Shown here piece by piece: positions 51,438-60,490 of a stretch of 64,000 bases of DNA. The position numbers and the translations under genes were made by a program. This stretch comes from Nocardioides sp. S5 (GTDB lineage Bacteria > Actinomycetota > Actinomycetes > Propionibacteriales > Nocardioidaceae). The stretch is from contig NZ_CP022296.1 in NCBI RefSeq assembly GCF_017310035.1, positions 3,162,001-3,226,000 on the forward strand, read 5' to 3'. The notes under the pieces were generated by a model. The model did not search any database. It saw nothing but the letters and a program-made list of their open reading frames with translations, and was not told the DNA's origin. Every line of letters starts with the position of its first letter. Position 1 is the stretch's first letter.

Positions 51438-52904
51438 TCACGCCACCGCGGACTGCAGCCGCGACAGGCTGCGCTCACGACCGAGCAGCTCCATCGACTC
51501 GAACAGCGGCGGGCTGATGCGCTTGCCGGACACCGCCACCCGCACCGGCCCGAAGGCCACCCGCGGCTTGAGCTCCATGCCCTCGATCAGCGCCACGCGC
51601 AGCGCCTCCTCGATGGCGGCGGTCGACCACTCGTGCAACCCCGAGAGGGCGTCGTACGCCGCCCGGACGACGCCGCGGCCGGTCTCGTCGAGCAGCTTGG
51701 CGACGTCGTCGGGGTCGCGCTCGAAGTCGGCCTCGTCGACGAAGAGGAAGCCCAGCATCGGAGCGGCCTCGGTGAGCTTGTTGATGCGCTCACCCACGAG
51801 CGGCATCGCCAGCTCCAGCAGCTGCGCGTCGGCGTCGTTGACCGGGTCACCGACGACGCCGGCCTCCTTGAGGAACGGCAGCACCCGGTGGGTGATGTCG
51901 TCGAGCGGGAGCAGCCGCATCTGGGCGGTGTTGATCGCCTCGGCCTTCTTGAGGTCGAAGCGCGCCGGGTTGGGGTTGACGTCCTTGATGTCGAACGCCT
52001 CCACCATCTCCGCCATCGAGAAGACGTCGCGGTCGCCCGAGATCGCCCAGCCGAGCAGCGCGAGGTAGTTGAGCAGGCCCTCGGGCAGGAAGCCCTGCTC
52101 GCGGTAGGCCAGTGCGTGCGCCTCGGGGTCGCGCTTGGAGAGCTTCTTGTTGCCCTGGCCCATGACGTAGGGCAGGTGGCCGTAGGTCGGCACCTCCTTG
52201 GCGACGCCGAGCGCGACCAACGCCTCGAAGAGCGCCAGCTGGCGCGGGGTGCTGGACAACAGGTCCTCGCCGCGCAGGACGTGGGTGATCTCCATCAGCG
52301 CGTCGTCGATCGGGTTCACGAGCGTGTAGAGCGGGTCACCGTTGGCGCGCGACAGGGCGAAGTCGGGGACGTTCTCGGTCTCGAAGGTGATGTCGCCGCG
52401 GACAGCGTCGGTCCAGGTGATCGAGCCGTCCGGCATCCGGAAGCGCACGATCGGCGAACGGCCGTCGGCCTCGAAGGCGGCGCGCTGCTCGGCGGACAGG
52501 TCGCGGCAGAACCCGTCGTAGCCCTGCATCTTCGAGCCCGACGCCTGCCGGCGGGCGGTGACCTCGTCGTTCGTGCAGAAGCAGTCGTAGGAGTAGGACG
52601 AGTCGCGGAGCTGCGCCAGCACGTCGCGGTAGATGTCGCCGCGCTCGCTCTGCTTGTAGGGGCCGTGCGGCCCGCCGACCTCGATGCCCTCGTCCCAGTC
52701 GAGGCCGAGCCAGCGCCACAGCTCGACGATGGCGTCGTACGACTCCTGGGTGCTGCGCTCCTTGTCGGTGTCCTCCATCCGGAAGACGATCGACCCGCCG
52801 TGGTGGCGCGCGAAGGCCCAGTTGAACAGGGCGGTGCGCACCAGGCCGACGTGCGGCGACCCGGTGGGCGAGGGACAGAAGCGGACGCGGACGGGGCTCG
52901 TCAT
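51438..52904 (-). CDS. gltX: Glutamate-tRNA ligase
   Basis: A 488-residue class I aminoacyl-tRNA synthetase. The HIGH-like box is FCPSPTGSPHVGLVRTAL (residues 9-26), followed by VFRMEDTDKERSTQES, and the KMSKS-like motif NKKLSKRDPEA (near 250). The C-terminal helical anticodon-binding domain is complete. Many actinobacteria lack GlnRS; then this enzyme also charges tRNA-Gln with glutamate for transamidation, which fits the nearby tRNA-Glu and tRNA-Gln genes. Start ATG 52904 is five bases after the upstream hydrolase gene ends. Confidence 0.96.
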   Translation of the reverse strand: MTSPVRVRFCPSPTGSPHVGLVRTALFNWAFARHHGGSIVFRMEDTDKERSTQESYDAIVELWRWLGLDWDEGIEVGGPHGPYKQSERGDIYRDVLAQLRDSSYSYDCFCTNDEVTARRQASGSKMQGYDGFCRDLSAEQRAAFEADGRSPIVRFRMPDGSITWTDAVRGDITFETENVPDFALSRANGDPLYTLVNPIDDALMEITHVLRGEDLLSSTPRQLALFEALVALGVAKEVPTYGHLPYVMGQGNKKLSKRDPEAHALAYREQGFLPEGLLNYLALLGWAISGDRDVFSMAEMVEAFDIKDVNPNPARFDLKKAEAINTAQMRLLPLDDITHRVLPFLKEAGVVGDPVNDADAQLLELAMPLVGERINKLTEAAPMLGFLFVDEADFERDPDDVAKLLDETGRGVVRAAYDALSGLHEWSTAAIEEALRVALIEGMELKPRVAFGPVRVAVSGKRISPPLFESMELLGRERSLSRLQSAVA

Positions 52905-52910
52905 GGGGTG

Positions 52911-53723
52911 TCAGTTCCTCTTGGAGACGGTGTTGGTCAGGGCGCCGATGCCGGCGATCGAGATCTCGACCTCGTCACCGACCTGCATGGGGCCGACACC
53001 CTCGGGGGTGCCGGTGAGGATGACGTCGCCGGGCAGCAGCGTCATCACCGACGACACGTACGCGACCAGCGCGGGGACGTCGAAGATCATGTCGGCGGTG
53101 GTGCCGTCCTGGACCACGTCGCCGTTGAGGAAGGTCTGCACGGCGCGGCCGTCGGCGAAGTCCTGCGGGTCGAGGTCGGTCTCGATCCAGGGCCCCAGCG
53201 GGCAGAAGGAGTCGAAGCCCTTGGCGCGGGTGAACTGTCCGTCGGACTTCTGCAGGTCGCGCGCCGTCACGTCGTTGGCGATCGTGTAGCCGAAGATCAC
53301 GTCCGTGGCCTGCTCGACCGGGACGTCGCGGCAGATGCGCCCGATGACGACGGCGAGCTCGCCCTCGTAGTGGAGGTCGCTGGTCTGCGCCGGGTACTGG
53401 ATCGGGTCGCCGGGCCCGACGACCGTGGTGTTGGGCTTGAGGAACATCAGTGGCTCGGCCGGCACCTCACCGCCCATCTCCGCGGCGTGGGCGGCGTAGT
53501 TCTTGCCGATCCCGACGACCTTGCTGCGCGGGATGATCGGCGCGAGCAGGCGTACGTCGCTCAGCGCGTACTGCTCCTCGAGCACCTTGATCCCGACGTA
53601 GAGGGGGTCACCGGCGAGGGCGACGACGACGGAGTCCTCGGCAGGCTGGCCGAACTCGTCGACCTCCCCCGTCACGACGCCGAACCGCGGCTCCTCGCCC
53701 GTGCTGAACCGACAGATGCGCAT
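52911..53723 (-). CDS. Fumarylacetoacetase family hydrolase
   Basis: A 270-residue FAH-superfamily protein (acylpyruvase/HHDD isomerase type). The FAH domain has VVGIGKNYAAHAAEMGGEVP (near 68-87), LHYEGELAVVIGR (near 117, metal-binding Glu), FGYTIANDVTARDLQKSDGQ and VILTGTPEGVGPMQVGDEVE near 240. It hydrolyses or decarboxylates a dicarbonyl acid; the exact substrate is unknown. Orthologues sit beside gltX in many actinobacteria. ATG 53723 is preceded by TAGGCT with a six-base gap (53730-53735), a leaderless start. Confidence 0.93.
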   Translation of the reverse strand: MRICRFSTGEEPRFGVVTGEVDEFGQPAEDSVVVALAGDPLYVGIKVLEEQYALSDVRLLAPIIPRSKVVGIGKNYAAHAAEMGGEVPAEPLMFLKPNTTVVGPGDPIQYPAQTSDLHYEGELAVVIGRICRDVPVEQATDVIFGYTIANDVTARDLQKSDGQFTRAKGFDSFCPLGPWIETDLDPQDFADGRAVQTFLNGDVVQDGTTADMIFDVPALVAYVSSVMTLLPGDVILTGTPEGVGPMQVGDEVEISIAGIGALTNTVSKRN

Positions 53724-53835
53724 GACCCGAGCCTATCGAGCGGCCGCGCGCCGCAGCGCATCGAGACGGGTGGTCGACGCCCTCGGGGGTGGGCGCGGCG
53801 GTGGCCCGCGACGGGGCGCCACTAGCCTCGGACCG

Positions 53836-54702
53836 GTGAAGGTGCTTCCTGCGGCCGAGTGGCGTCCCCTGGCCGACGCCCACGCCGCGCGCGTGGACGC
53901 GTTCGTCGAGCCGCACCTCGCCCGGCGCTCGGAGCAGGTCAAGCACCCCGTCCACGACTTCCTCTTCACCTACTACTCCCACCGCCCCGCCCAGCTGCGC
54001 CGCTGGCACCCCGGCTTCGGCGTCGCGCTCGAGGACGCCCCGGACCACGCCGGCCTCAAGGGCTACGGACCCGACCCGGTCGCGGTCACCGCCGCGTACG
54101 TCGTCTCGCAGCGCTCGCTGCTCACCCGGCTGCACACCCTGCTGTCGGCGACCGCCGGCCGGGCGCCGCAGTTCGGCTGCTTCGGCCTGCACGAGTGGGC
54201 GATGGTGCACCGCGCGTCCGAGCACGGCACCCGCCACGACTGGCCCCTGCGGCTGGGCCAGGAGGGCACCGACGCCGTCGTCGAGTCACACCGGATCGGC
54301 TGCTCGCACTTCGACGCCTTCCGCTTCTTCACCCCCTCGGCGCGCGGGCTCAACACCCTCCAGCCCGGCCGCGACGACCGGCCGGCCTTCGAGCAGCCGG
54401 GGTGCCTCCACGCCGGGATGGACCTCTACAAGCACGCCTTCCGGCTCTCGCCGATGATCGGCAGCGACCTGGTCGCCGACTGCTTCGAGCTGGCCCGCGA
54501 CATCCGGGTGCTCGACATGCGCGCGGCGCCGTACGACCTCGCCGACCTCGGCGTCGAGCCCGTGCGGATCGAGACGGCCGAGGGCAAGGCGGCGTACGTC
54601 GAGGCGCAGCGCGGGTTCGCCGAGCGCGGCGCGCCGCTGCGGGCGCGGCTGGTCGCCGAGTGCGAGCGGCTGCTGGCCGCGGCGGACCGCGGGGGCAGCT
54701 AG
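53836..54702 (+). CDS. Conserved protein often labelled 3-methyladenine DNA glycosylase
   Basis: A 288-residue protein conserved in actinobacteria with the recurring segments KHPVHDFLFTYYSHRPAQLRRWHPG (residues ~36-60), FGCFGLHEWAMVHR (near 120), RIGCSHFDAFRFFTP and CLHAGMDLYKHAFRLSPMIG (near 195-214). It has many conserved His, Cys and Asp residues that could bind a metal. Database entries name it a 3-methyladenine DNA glycosylase, but it lacks the HhH-GPD motif and the usual AlkA/Tag signatures, so the name should be treated with caution. GTG 53836 follows a TAGCCT -10 element by seven bases. Stop codon overlaps that of the convergent gene. Confidence 0.85.
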   Translation: MKVLPAAEWRPLADAHAARVDAFVEPHLARRSEQVKHPVHDFLFTYYSHRPAQLRRWHPGFGVALEDAPDHAGLKGYGPDPVAVTAAYVVSQRSLLTRLHTLLSATAGRAPQFGCFGLHEWAMVHRASEHGTRHDWPLRLGQEGTDAVVESHRIGCSHFDAFRFFTPSARGLNTLQPGRDDRPAFEQPGCLHAGMDLYKHAFRLSPMIGSDLVADCFELARDIRVLDMRAAPYDLADLGVEPVRIETAEGKAAYVEAQRGFAERGAPLRARLVAECERLLAAADRGGS

Positions 54703-55109
54703 CCGACGCCCAGGTCCGGGTCCTCGGGGTCGGGGTCGGCCGGCGGTGCGGCCGGGTCGAGGCAGGCCCACTCGGTGACGTCGCCGTGCTCGTTGCTGGT
54801 GCGAACGCAGGGACGCGTCGGCTCGTCGGCACGCACCTCCACGCTCCCCCCCGCCGAGGGCGAGAACGTCTCCCCCGCGAGCTCCACCGACTCGTCGTCG
54901 GACAGCTCGACCGGCACGGAACCTCCGGTCGTCTGCACGGCCAGGTGCTGCAGCCACAGCATCTCGACCCGGTCGTGGTGCATCGGCCGGGTCCGGTCGA
55001 TGCGGGAGTCGAGTGCCAGCACGAGCGGGGTGGCCGCAGCGAAGAGCAGGGCGATCCCTGCGAGGACGGCCCACGTCGTGAGCCCCTGCGGCCTGGCGGA
55101 CGGAGTCAT
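54699..55109 (-). CDS. Membrane-anchored hypothetical protein
   Basis: A 136-residue protein with one N-terminal transmembrane helix (about 13-33: TWAVLAGIALLFAAATPLVL) and an extracellular domain with two cysteines (near 101 and 115) and a C-terminal tail of Pro and Asp (PPADPDPEDPDLGVG). No family recognised. ATG 55109 is preceded by TAGAGT with a seven-base gap (55117-55122). Its stop overlaps the stop of the convergent gene by three bases. Confidence 0.75.
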   Translation of the reverse strand: MTPSARPQGLTTWAVLAGIALLFAAATPLVLALDSRIDRTRPMHHDRVEMLWLQHLAVQTTGGSVPVELSDDESVELAGETFSPSAGGSVEVRADEPTRPCVRTSNEHGDVTEWACLDPAAPPADPDPEDPDLGVG

Positions 55110-55178
55110 GGTGCGGACTCTAGGTGCCCGCGACGTCCCCCGGCCCCGGCGGTCCGGCGGCCCCGACCCAGGAGCGGG

Positions 55179-55820
55179 TCAGAACTCGTAGCCGAAGGCC
55201 TCGATCGTGTCCGCGAAGACGTCGGCGACCCGCTGGCGCGAGGCGTCGGAGTAGAGCTCGCGGTAGTGCCCGGCGGGGCGGGCGTTGCCCTTCGCGCGAG
55301 GCAGGTCGGGGCGCCCCGGCAGGCCGAGCTGGTCCCAGACCTCGCCGAGCTCGGCGTCGAGGTTCTCGTAGCGCAGGACCCGGTCGAGCACCATCTGGCC
55401 GCGGATGCGGTAGAGGCGACGGTTGTTGGCGAGCTGCTCGATCCAGATCTCCTGGACGTAGGCCTCGAAGTCCGGCAGCGCGGGGCGGTCCTTGTACTTC
55501 CAGAAGTAGAGCGAGACCACCGCGTCCCACGGGTTCCGCTCGATCGCGAAGGTGTAGTAGTCGTCGAAGGCCTGCGCCCCGACCAGGTCGCGGGTGGCCC
55601 TGGCGCCCATGTGGTTGTACGCCTTGCGCGGCAGCGGCGGTGACGCGAAGTTCTGCGGCGCACGGCCCCCGGCGGCGGCGCGCAGAGCCTCGTCCTCGGG
55701 GCTGATCTCGGTGATGATGTCGTCGGGCCCGCACACCTTCGACAACGCGATCTCCACGCTCGTGCCCGCGGTCTTGCGGGTCTTGAGGAAGATGAAGCGG
55801 TGCTGGTGGGACGCGATCAC
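55179..55820 (-). CDS. Sulfotransferase family protein
   Basis: A 213-residue soluble sulfotransferase-like protein. The 5'-phosphosulfate loop is RFIFLKTRKTAGTSVEIALS (residues ~8-27), and the 3'-phosphate site is YTFAIERNPWDAVVSLYFWKYK (near 85-106). It would transfer sulfate from PAPS to an unknown acceptor, perhaps a glycan. It resembles Sulfotransfer_2 family proteins. GTG 55820 is favoured by a TAGGGT -10 seven bases upstream; a longer frame to 56048 runs through the divergent pentapeptide gene. Divergent from that gene across 42 bases. Confidence 0.88.
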   Translation of the reverse strand: MIASHQHRFIFLKTRKTAGTSVEIALSKVCGPDDIITEISPEDEALRAAAGGRAPQNFASPPLPRKAYNHMGARATRDLVGAQAFDDYYTFAIERNPWDAVVSLYFWKYKDRPALPDFEAYVQEIWIEQLANNRRLYRIRGQMVLDRVLRYENLDAELGEVWDQLGLPGRPDLPRAKGNARPAGHYRELYSDASRQRVADVFADTIEAFGYEF

Positions 55821-55862
55821 GGGCAGAACCCTATCCGTCCGGCCGCGGATACGGTGGCTGCC

Positions 55863-56471
55863 GTGACCGAGGCCCAGACAGCAACAGGCACCCACTTCCG
55901 CGGCGAGGACTGGTGGGGCGACGACCTCGGTGCCGCCAGGTTCGTCGAGTGCACCTTCACCGACCTCGACCTGTCGGAGGCCACCACCTCGGGGGCGGTC
56001 TTCGAGCGGTGCACCTTCCACGGCGGGCGCTTCAACGCCTCCACCCACACCGCCACCGCGTTCGTGGGCTGCGACTTCCGGCGTACGTCGTTCTTCGACG
56101 CCACGCTCGACGGTTGCAAGCTGGTCGGCAGCACCTTCTCCGAGTGCACGCTACGACCGCTCACCGTCGTCGGCGGCTCGTGGCTCGGGGTGACGATCCG
56201 CGGCACCAACCTCTCCCGGCTCGATCTCGCCGGCGTCGACCTCCGCGAGGCCGACCTCTCGATGTCGGACCTCACCCTCACCTCGCTGGCCCGGGCGCGG
56301 CTGGACCGCGCGCTGCTGCGGCAGTCCGTGCTGGACCGCACCGACCTGCGGGGCGCGAGCCTCGACGGCGTGGACCTCGCGTCCGCCGTGCTGAGGCGGA
56401 CCCACCTCGACCTCACCGGTGCGGTGCTGCTGGCCGAGCTCCACGGGGCGGACGTGGACACCTCCGCCTGA
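55863..56471 (+). CDS. Pentapeptide-repeat protein
   Basis: A 202-residue protein built from tandem A(D/N)LxX repeats, for example DLGAARFVECTFTDLDLSEA, NLSRLDLAGVDLREADLSMS and DLRGASLDGVDLASAVL, expected to form a right-handed quadrilateral beta-helix. Related proteins mimic DNA (for example QnrB-like or MfpA) and protect gyrase, but this one has no further evidence of that. GTG 55863 follows TACGGT (55850-55855) by seven bases. Alone in its transcript. Confidence 0.88.
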   Translation: MTEAQTATGTHFRGEDWWGDDLGAARFVECTFTDLDLSEATTSGAVFERCTFHGGRFNASTHTATAFVGCDFRRTSFFDATLDGCKLVGSTFSECTLRPLTVVGGSWLGVTIRGTNLSRLDLAGVDLREADLSMSDLTLTSLARARLDRALLRQSVLDRTDLRGASLDGVDLASAVLRRTHLDLTGAVLLAELHGADVDTSA

Positions 56472-56476
56472 CCGAC

Positions 56477-57028
56477 TCAGGCGAGGCGCGCCCGCAGGCC
56501 GTCAATCACCAGGTCGAGCCCGAGGTCGAAGTCCGGCAACGACTCCAGGGAGCGCTCGACCGCGCCGAGGCTCACCGCCTGCCGGGCGGTCTGCTCCTCG
56601 AAGGCGTGGCCGAAGACGTAGTGGACGAGCGTCCGCGACGCGACGGCGACCAGCTCGTCGGGCACGTCGGCGTCGGCCAGGACCTCCTCCATCTCCGCCA
56701 CCGGGGCGGCGGCGCCGAGCCCGAAGGCCCACACGGTGGCGACCACGTCGGCGCCGTCGGTCACTGCGAGCATCGCGTGGCGCAGCTCGGCGCACACCTC
56801 GCGCAGCCGGTCGGGCCACGCCACCGCCTGTCGCGGTCGCGTCCCGCGCGCGAGGATCTCGTCGGCGACCGCGGCGAGCAGGGCCTGCTTGCTGGCGAAG
56901 TGGTGGTAGATCGCGCTCGGCTGCACGTCGAGCTCGGCGCCGAGGCGGCGCATCGTCAGCGCCGAGAGGCCGTGGGCGTCGAGCAGGGTGACGGCGTGGG
57001 CGAGCACGTCGCTGCGATGGTGGGCCAC
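56477..57028 (-). CDS. bioQ: TetR family biotin regulator BioQ
   Basis: A 183-residue TetR-type repressor: N-terminal helix-turn-helix (residues ~8-50, ALTMRRLGAELDVQPSAIYHHFASKQALLAAVADEIL) and a TetR_C-like ligand domain. Divergent from bioYMN across an operator palindrome. In Corynebacterium the BioQ repressor controls biotin uptake and synthesis genes; position and the operator match well. GTG 57028 is the start (GTGGCCCACCATCGC); the usual YHHF motif follows. Functions as a repressor by analogy, with co-repressor state unknown. Confidence 0.88.
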   Translation of the reverse strand: MAHHRSDVLAHAVTLLDAHGLSALTMRRLGAELDVQPSAIYHHFASKQALLAAVADEILARGTRPRQAVAWPDRLREVCAELRHAMLAVTDGADVVATVWAFGLGAAAPVAEMEEVLADADVPDELVAVASRTLVHYVFGHAFEEQTARQAVSLGAVERSLESLPDFDLGLDLVIDGLRARLA

Positions 57029-57053
57029 GCACCCTCCCGGTCCTCGGACGACG

Positions 57054-57099
57054 TTGACGCTGGCTTCGCAGCCACTCTAACCTGAACACTGTTCAGGTT
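57054..57099 (+). promoter_or_regulatory. bioY promoter and BioQ operator
   Basis: The plus strand shows TTGACG (57054-57059), 18 bases, TAACCT (57078-57083). Overlapping the -10 and start site is a perfect palindrome AACCTGAACA-C-TGTTCAGGTT (57079-57099), containing TGAAC-ACT-GTTCA, which matches the known BioQ half-sites TGAAC-N3-GTT. Binding would block bioYMN and may also affect bioQ. Confidence 0.75.
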
Positions 57100-57125
57100 G
57101 CCCGCAGCGCTCAGCAAGGACCCCG

Positions 57126-57734
57126 ATGACTGCCACCGCCCAGCCCGAGACCCGCCCCGAGACCACCGGCGGGTCCTCGTCGCCGACGCGCGACATCGCC
57201 CTGGTCGCCGCCTTCGCCGCGCTCATCAGCGCCAGCGCCTACGTCGGAGCGATTCCGGTCGGCAGCGCCGGCGTGCCGATCACCCTGCAGACCCTGACGG
57301 TCATGCTGGCCGGCTGCATCCTGGGTCCGGTCCGCGGCTTCTCCGCCGTCACCCTCTACCTCGCGCTCGGCGCGGTCGGCCTGCCGGTCTTCGCCGAGCA
57401 CTCCTCGGGCATCGGCGTCTTCACCGGACCCAGCGGCGGCTACCTGCTGTCGTTCCCGATCGCCGCGGCGCTCGGCGGGTTCCTGGTGGCCCACGTCGCG
57501 CGCGAGCGGCGCACGCGCGCGCTGGTCGTCTTCGCGTGCTCCATCGCCGCGAGCATCCTGGTCATCCACCCGCTCGGCATCCTCGGGATGATGCTGCACT
57601 TCGACGTCTCGTTCCTCGAGGCCGCCGCGTGGGACATGCCGTTCTGGCTGGGCGACGTGGTGAAGACGTCGCTCGTGGCGATGATCGCCGCCGAGGTGCA
57701 CCGCGCCTTCCCGCAGCTGCTGCAGCGCGACTGA
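57126..57734 (+). CDS. bioY: Biotin transporter S component BioY
   Basis: A 202-residue membrane protein with six hydrophobic helices, the substrate-binding (S) subunit of an ECF biotin transporter. Typical segments include VGAIPVGSAGVPITLQTLTVMLAGCILG (the substrate loop), YLALGAVGLPVFAEHSSGIGVFTGPSGGYLLSFPI and MLHFDVSFLEAAAW. It begins with a polar N-terminus MTATAQPETRPETTG. Followed by bioM (seven-base gap). Confidence 0.95.
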   Translation: MTATAQPETRPETTGGSSSPTRDIALVAAFAALISASAYVGAIPVGSAGVPITLQTLTVMLAGCILGPVRGFSAVTLYLALGAVGLPVFAEHSSGIGVFTGPSGGYLLSFPIAAALGGFLVAHVARERRTRALVVFACSIAASILVIHPLGILGMMLHFDVSFLEAAAWDMPFWLGDVVKTSLVAMIAAEVHRAFPQLLQRD

Positions 57735-57740
57735 GCCTCC

Positions 57741-58439
57741 TTGCCCACGATCGAGCTCGACCAGGCCAGCGTCCGCGTCCCCCTTCCGGGCCGCGGCGAG
57801 CGCGAGGTGCTCGCACCCACGACCCTGACGCTCACCGAGCGTCGGGTCGGGGTGATCGGTGCCAACGGCTCGGGCAAGTCGACGCTGGCGCGGCTGCTCA
57901 ACGGCCTGGTCCGCCCCACCTCGGGCCGGGTGCGCGTCGAGGGCCGCGACGTGGTGCGCGACGGCGCGGCCGTGCGCCGCCTGGTGGGCTTCTGCTTCAC
58001 CGACCCGGCCGCCCAGCTGGTGATGCCGACGTGCGTGGAGGACATCGAGCTCTCGCTGCGCCGTCGCGTCGCCGACGGGTCGACGCGGCGCGCGCGGGCG
58101 ATGGAGGTGCTCGCCGCCAACGGCCTGGCCGACCACGCGCACGACTCGGTGCACTCGCTCTCCGGCGGCCAGCGCCAGCTGCTCGCCCTCGCCGGCGTGC
58201 TCGCGCTCGAGCCCACCGTCGTCGTCGCCGACGAACCCACCACGCTGCTCGACCGCGCCAACACCCGTCGGGTCGGCGACACCCTCTTCGGCCTCGACCA
58301 GCAGCTCGTGCTCGTCACCCACGACCTCGACCTCGCGGCGCGCTGTGACCGGGTGCTCGTGGTCGACGCGGCACGGGTGGTCGCCGACGGCTCACCGTCG
58401 GAATCGATCGCGCACTACACCGGGCTCGTCGACCGGTGA
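57741..58439 (+). CDS. bioM: Biotin transporter ATPase BioM (EcfA)
   Basis: A 232-residue ABC ATPase energising the ECF biotin transporter. Walker A VIGANGSGKSTLARLLNGL (near 32-50), signature HSLSGGQRQLLALAGVLAL (near 132), Walker B TVVVADEPTTLLD and the H-loop VLVTHDLDLAARCD are intact. Only one ATPase gene is present, as in BioMNY systems. Start is TTG 57741; no ATG or GTG fits. Its stop overlaps bioN by GTGA. Confidence 0.94.
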   Translation: MPTIELDQASVRVPLPGRGEREVLAPTTLTLTERRVGVIGANGSGKSTLARLLNGLVRPTSGRVRVEGRDVVRDGAAVRRLVGFCFTDPAAQLVMPTCVEDIELSLRRRVADGSTRRARAMEVLAANGLADHAHDSVHSLSGGQRQLLALAGVLALEPTVVVADEPTTLLDRANTRRVGDTLFGLDQQLVLVTHDLDLAARCDRVLVVDAARVVADGSPSESIAHYTGLVDR

Positions 58440-59047
58440 GCGACCTCATGGCCGGGCTGCACCAGCCGGGCGACACGGTCCTGCACCGCCTCCCCGTGGG
58501 CGCCAAGGTCCTGGGGCTCGCGGCACTGAGCCTGTCCATCGTGCTGGTCCGCGACGTCCGCGCCGCCCCGGTCTTCCTGGTCGTCACGCTGCTGCTCGCG
58601 GCGCTCGCCCGGGTGCCACTGCGGTCGGTGTGGCGCGCGGCGCGGGGCGTGCTGGTGATCGCGGTGGTCGCGGGCCTGCTGCAGTGGCGGTGGTACGGCG
58701 GCGCGAAGGCCGCGGAGACCTTCCTCGACCTCCTCAGCCTGGGCCTGGCCGCACTGGCGCTGACCGCCACCACCGAGGTCAACGAGATGGTCGACGCCCT
58801 TGCCCGGTGGGCGCGACCGCTGCGGGTCCTCGGGGTCGACCCCGACCGTGTGGCGCTGACCGTGGCGCTGACGATCGGGGCCCTGCCGGGCACGATCGCG
58901 ATCGCGCGGGAGACCCGTGACGCGGCGCGGGCCCGCGGCCTCGACCGCAACCCCCGGGCGTACCTCTCCCCCTTCGTGATCCGCGTCGTCGCCCGCGCCC
59001 ACGAGTCGGGCGACGCACTGCACGCCCGCGGGATCGGCGACGACTGA
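58436..59047 (+). CDS. bioN: Biotin transporter T component BioN (EcfT)
   Basis: A 203-residue transmembrane coupling protein of the ECF transporter. It has about four to five membrane helices, then the cytoplasmic coupling helices with Ala-Arg-Gly type motifs IARETRDAARARGLDRN (near 162) and ALHARGIGDD at the C-terminus. It starts with GTG overlapping the bioM stop (58436-58439). Convergent with the amidase gene three bases after its stop. Confidence 0.94.
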   Translation: MSDLMAGLHQPGDTVLHRLPVGAKVLGLAALSLSIVLVRDVRAAPVFLVVTLLLAALARVPLRSVWRAARGVLVIAVVAGLLQWRWYGGAKAAETFLDLLSLGLAALALTATTEVNEMVDALARWARPLRVLGVDPDRVALTVALTIGALPGTIAIARETRDAARARGLDRNPRAYLSPFVIRVVARAHESGDALHARGIGDD

Positions 59048-59050
59048 GGC

Positions 59051-60460
59051 TCACCAGCCGGGCGGGCGCCTGTCCGCCCAGGGCGCCGCGACCTCGACCT
59101 GCGCGGACACCGAGAGCAGCAGCTCCTCCTCGGCCGGACGGGCCGCGAGCATCACGCCGACCGGCAGGCCGTCGTCGGTCCAGTGCAGCGGCAGCGAGAC
59201 CGCCGGCATGCCGGTGACGTTCCACGCACTGGTCCACGGGGTGAAGGCCTTCTGCGCCTCGAAGTCGCGCTCGGGATCGGCGTCGTCGCGCAGCGACCCC
59301 ACGGGCACGGGCGGGCTCGCGAGGGTGGGCGTGAGGACGACGTCGTACGCCGCCAGCGCGGCGAGCGCCGCAGCGGCGTGCTGGCGCAGGCGGCCGATGG
59401 CCAGGCCGAACTCCGGTCCGCTGACGCCGTGGCCGCGCGCGGAGAGCCAGCGGGTCAGCGGACGCAGCCGGTCCTCGCGTCCGGGAGGTGCGGCGGAGAG
59501 GGCGGTGAGCACCGCCCAGCAGGCCTCGAAGTCGGCGACCGCGTCGTGCGGGATCGGCACGGGGACGTCCTCGACGTCGTGGCCGAGGCTCGCGAGCAGT
59601 CGGGAGGCGTCGTCCCACGCGGCCACGGACGCGGGGTGCACCTCGACGTCCGCGATGACGGGGGCGACGAAGCGGGCGACCCGCAGGCGGCCCGGCTCCC
59701 GGTCGCAGGCCTCGAGGAACGTGCCGCTGGGCGGTGGCGCCCAGAAGGGGTCGCCCACCCGCCGCCCGGCCAGGACGTCGAGCAGCGCGGCGGCGTCGCG
59801 GACGGTGCGGGCGAGCGTGCCCGGCGTGGCGAGCCCGACCGGGTCGCCGTAGCGCGGCGCACCGCTGATCCGCCCGCGCGACGGCTTGAGGCCGACCAGC
59901 CCGCAGCAGGAGGCCGGGATCCGGATCGACCCGCCGCCGTCGGAGCCGGGCGCGACCGGCAGCAGGCCGGCGGCGACCGCGGCGGCGGCCCCGCCGGACG
60001 AACCGCCGGCGGTGCGGGTGGTGTCCCACGGCGTCACGGACGGCGGGGCGACGTCGGGCTCGGTGTAGCAGGGAGACCCGAACTCCGGCGTGCTCGTCTT
60101 GCCCAGGCTCGGCATCCCGGCGGCCTCGACGGTGAGGACGAGGTCGTCGGACGCGTCGGGCACGAAGTCGTCGTACGCCGCCGAGCCGAAGGTGGTGCGC
60201 ACCCCCGCGGTGGGATGGAGGTCCTTGATGCCGGTCGGGACGCCCCAGAGCGGACCTGCGTCCGTGGGGCGTCCCGCCGTCATCAGTCGGCGGGCGTGCT
60301 CGCGCGCCTGGTCGTGGGTGGTCGTGACGAACGCACCCACTGCCCCACGAACGGGATCAGAGGCACGCCCGGCGTAGTGCTCGACCAGCTCGAGCGGCGA
60401 CACGTCACCGTTGCGCACGGCGTCGCCCTGCTCGAGCGCGGTCAGGTCGTGGAGGGGCAC
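59051..60460 (-). CDS. Amidase (amidase signature family)
   Basis: A 469-residue amidase-signature enzyme hydrolysing an unknown amide. The catalytic lysine lies in [22 protein letters not shown] (near 74), the cis-serine in [20 protein letters not shown] (near 148) and the nucleophile serine in [26 protein letters not shown] (near 172). It resembles aryl acylamidase or GatA-like amidases; GatA is unlikely because gatB/gatC are absent. ATG 60460 is in the family range. Convergent with bioN. Confidence 0.93.
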   Translation of the reverse strand: MPLHDLTALEQGDAVRNGDVSPLELVEHYAGRASDPVRGAVGAFVTTTHDQAREHARRLMTAGRPTDAGPLWGVPTGIKDLHPTAGVRTTFGSAAYDDFVPDASDDLVLTVEAAGMPSLGKTSTPEFGSPCYTEPDVAPPSVTPWDTTRTAGGSSGGAAAAVAAGLLPVAPGSDGGGSIRIPASCCGLVGLKPSRGRISGAPRYGDPVGLATPGTLARTVRDAAALLDVLAGRRVGDPFWAPPPSGTFLEACDREPGRLRVARFVAPVIADVEVHPASVAAWDDASRLLASLGHDVEDVPVPIPHDAVADFEACWAVLTALSAAPPGREDRLRPLTRWLSARGHGVSGPEFGLAIGRLRQHAAAALAALAAYDVVLTPTLASPPVPVGSLRDDADPERDFEAQKAFTPWTSAWNVTGMPAVSLPLHWTDDGLPVGVMLAARPAEEELLLSVSAQVEVAAPWADRRPPGW

Positions 60461-60490
60461 TCCACGAACCTACTCACGGCCGGGCGGGGA

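Noticed and set aside
59051..60460. Amidase as GatA of the tRNA amidotransferase
   Set aside because: No gatB or gatC neighbours, and sequence outside the signature resembles generic amidases.
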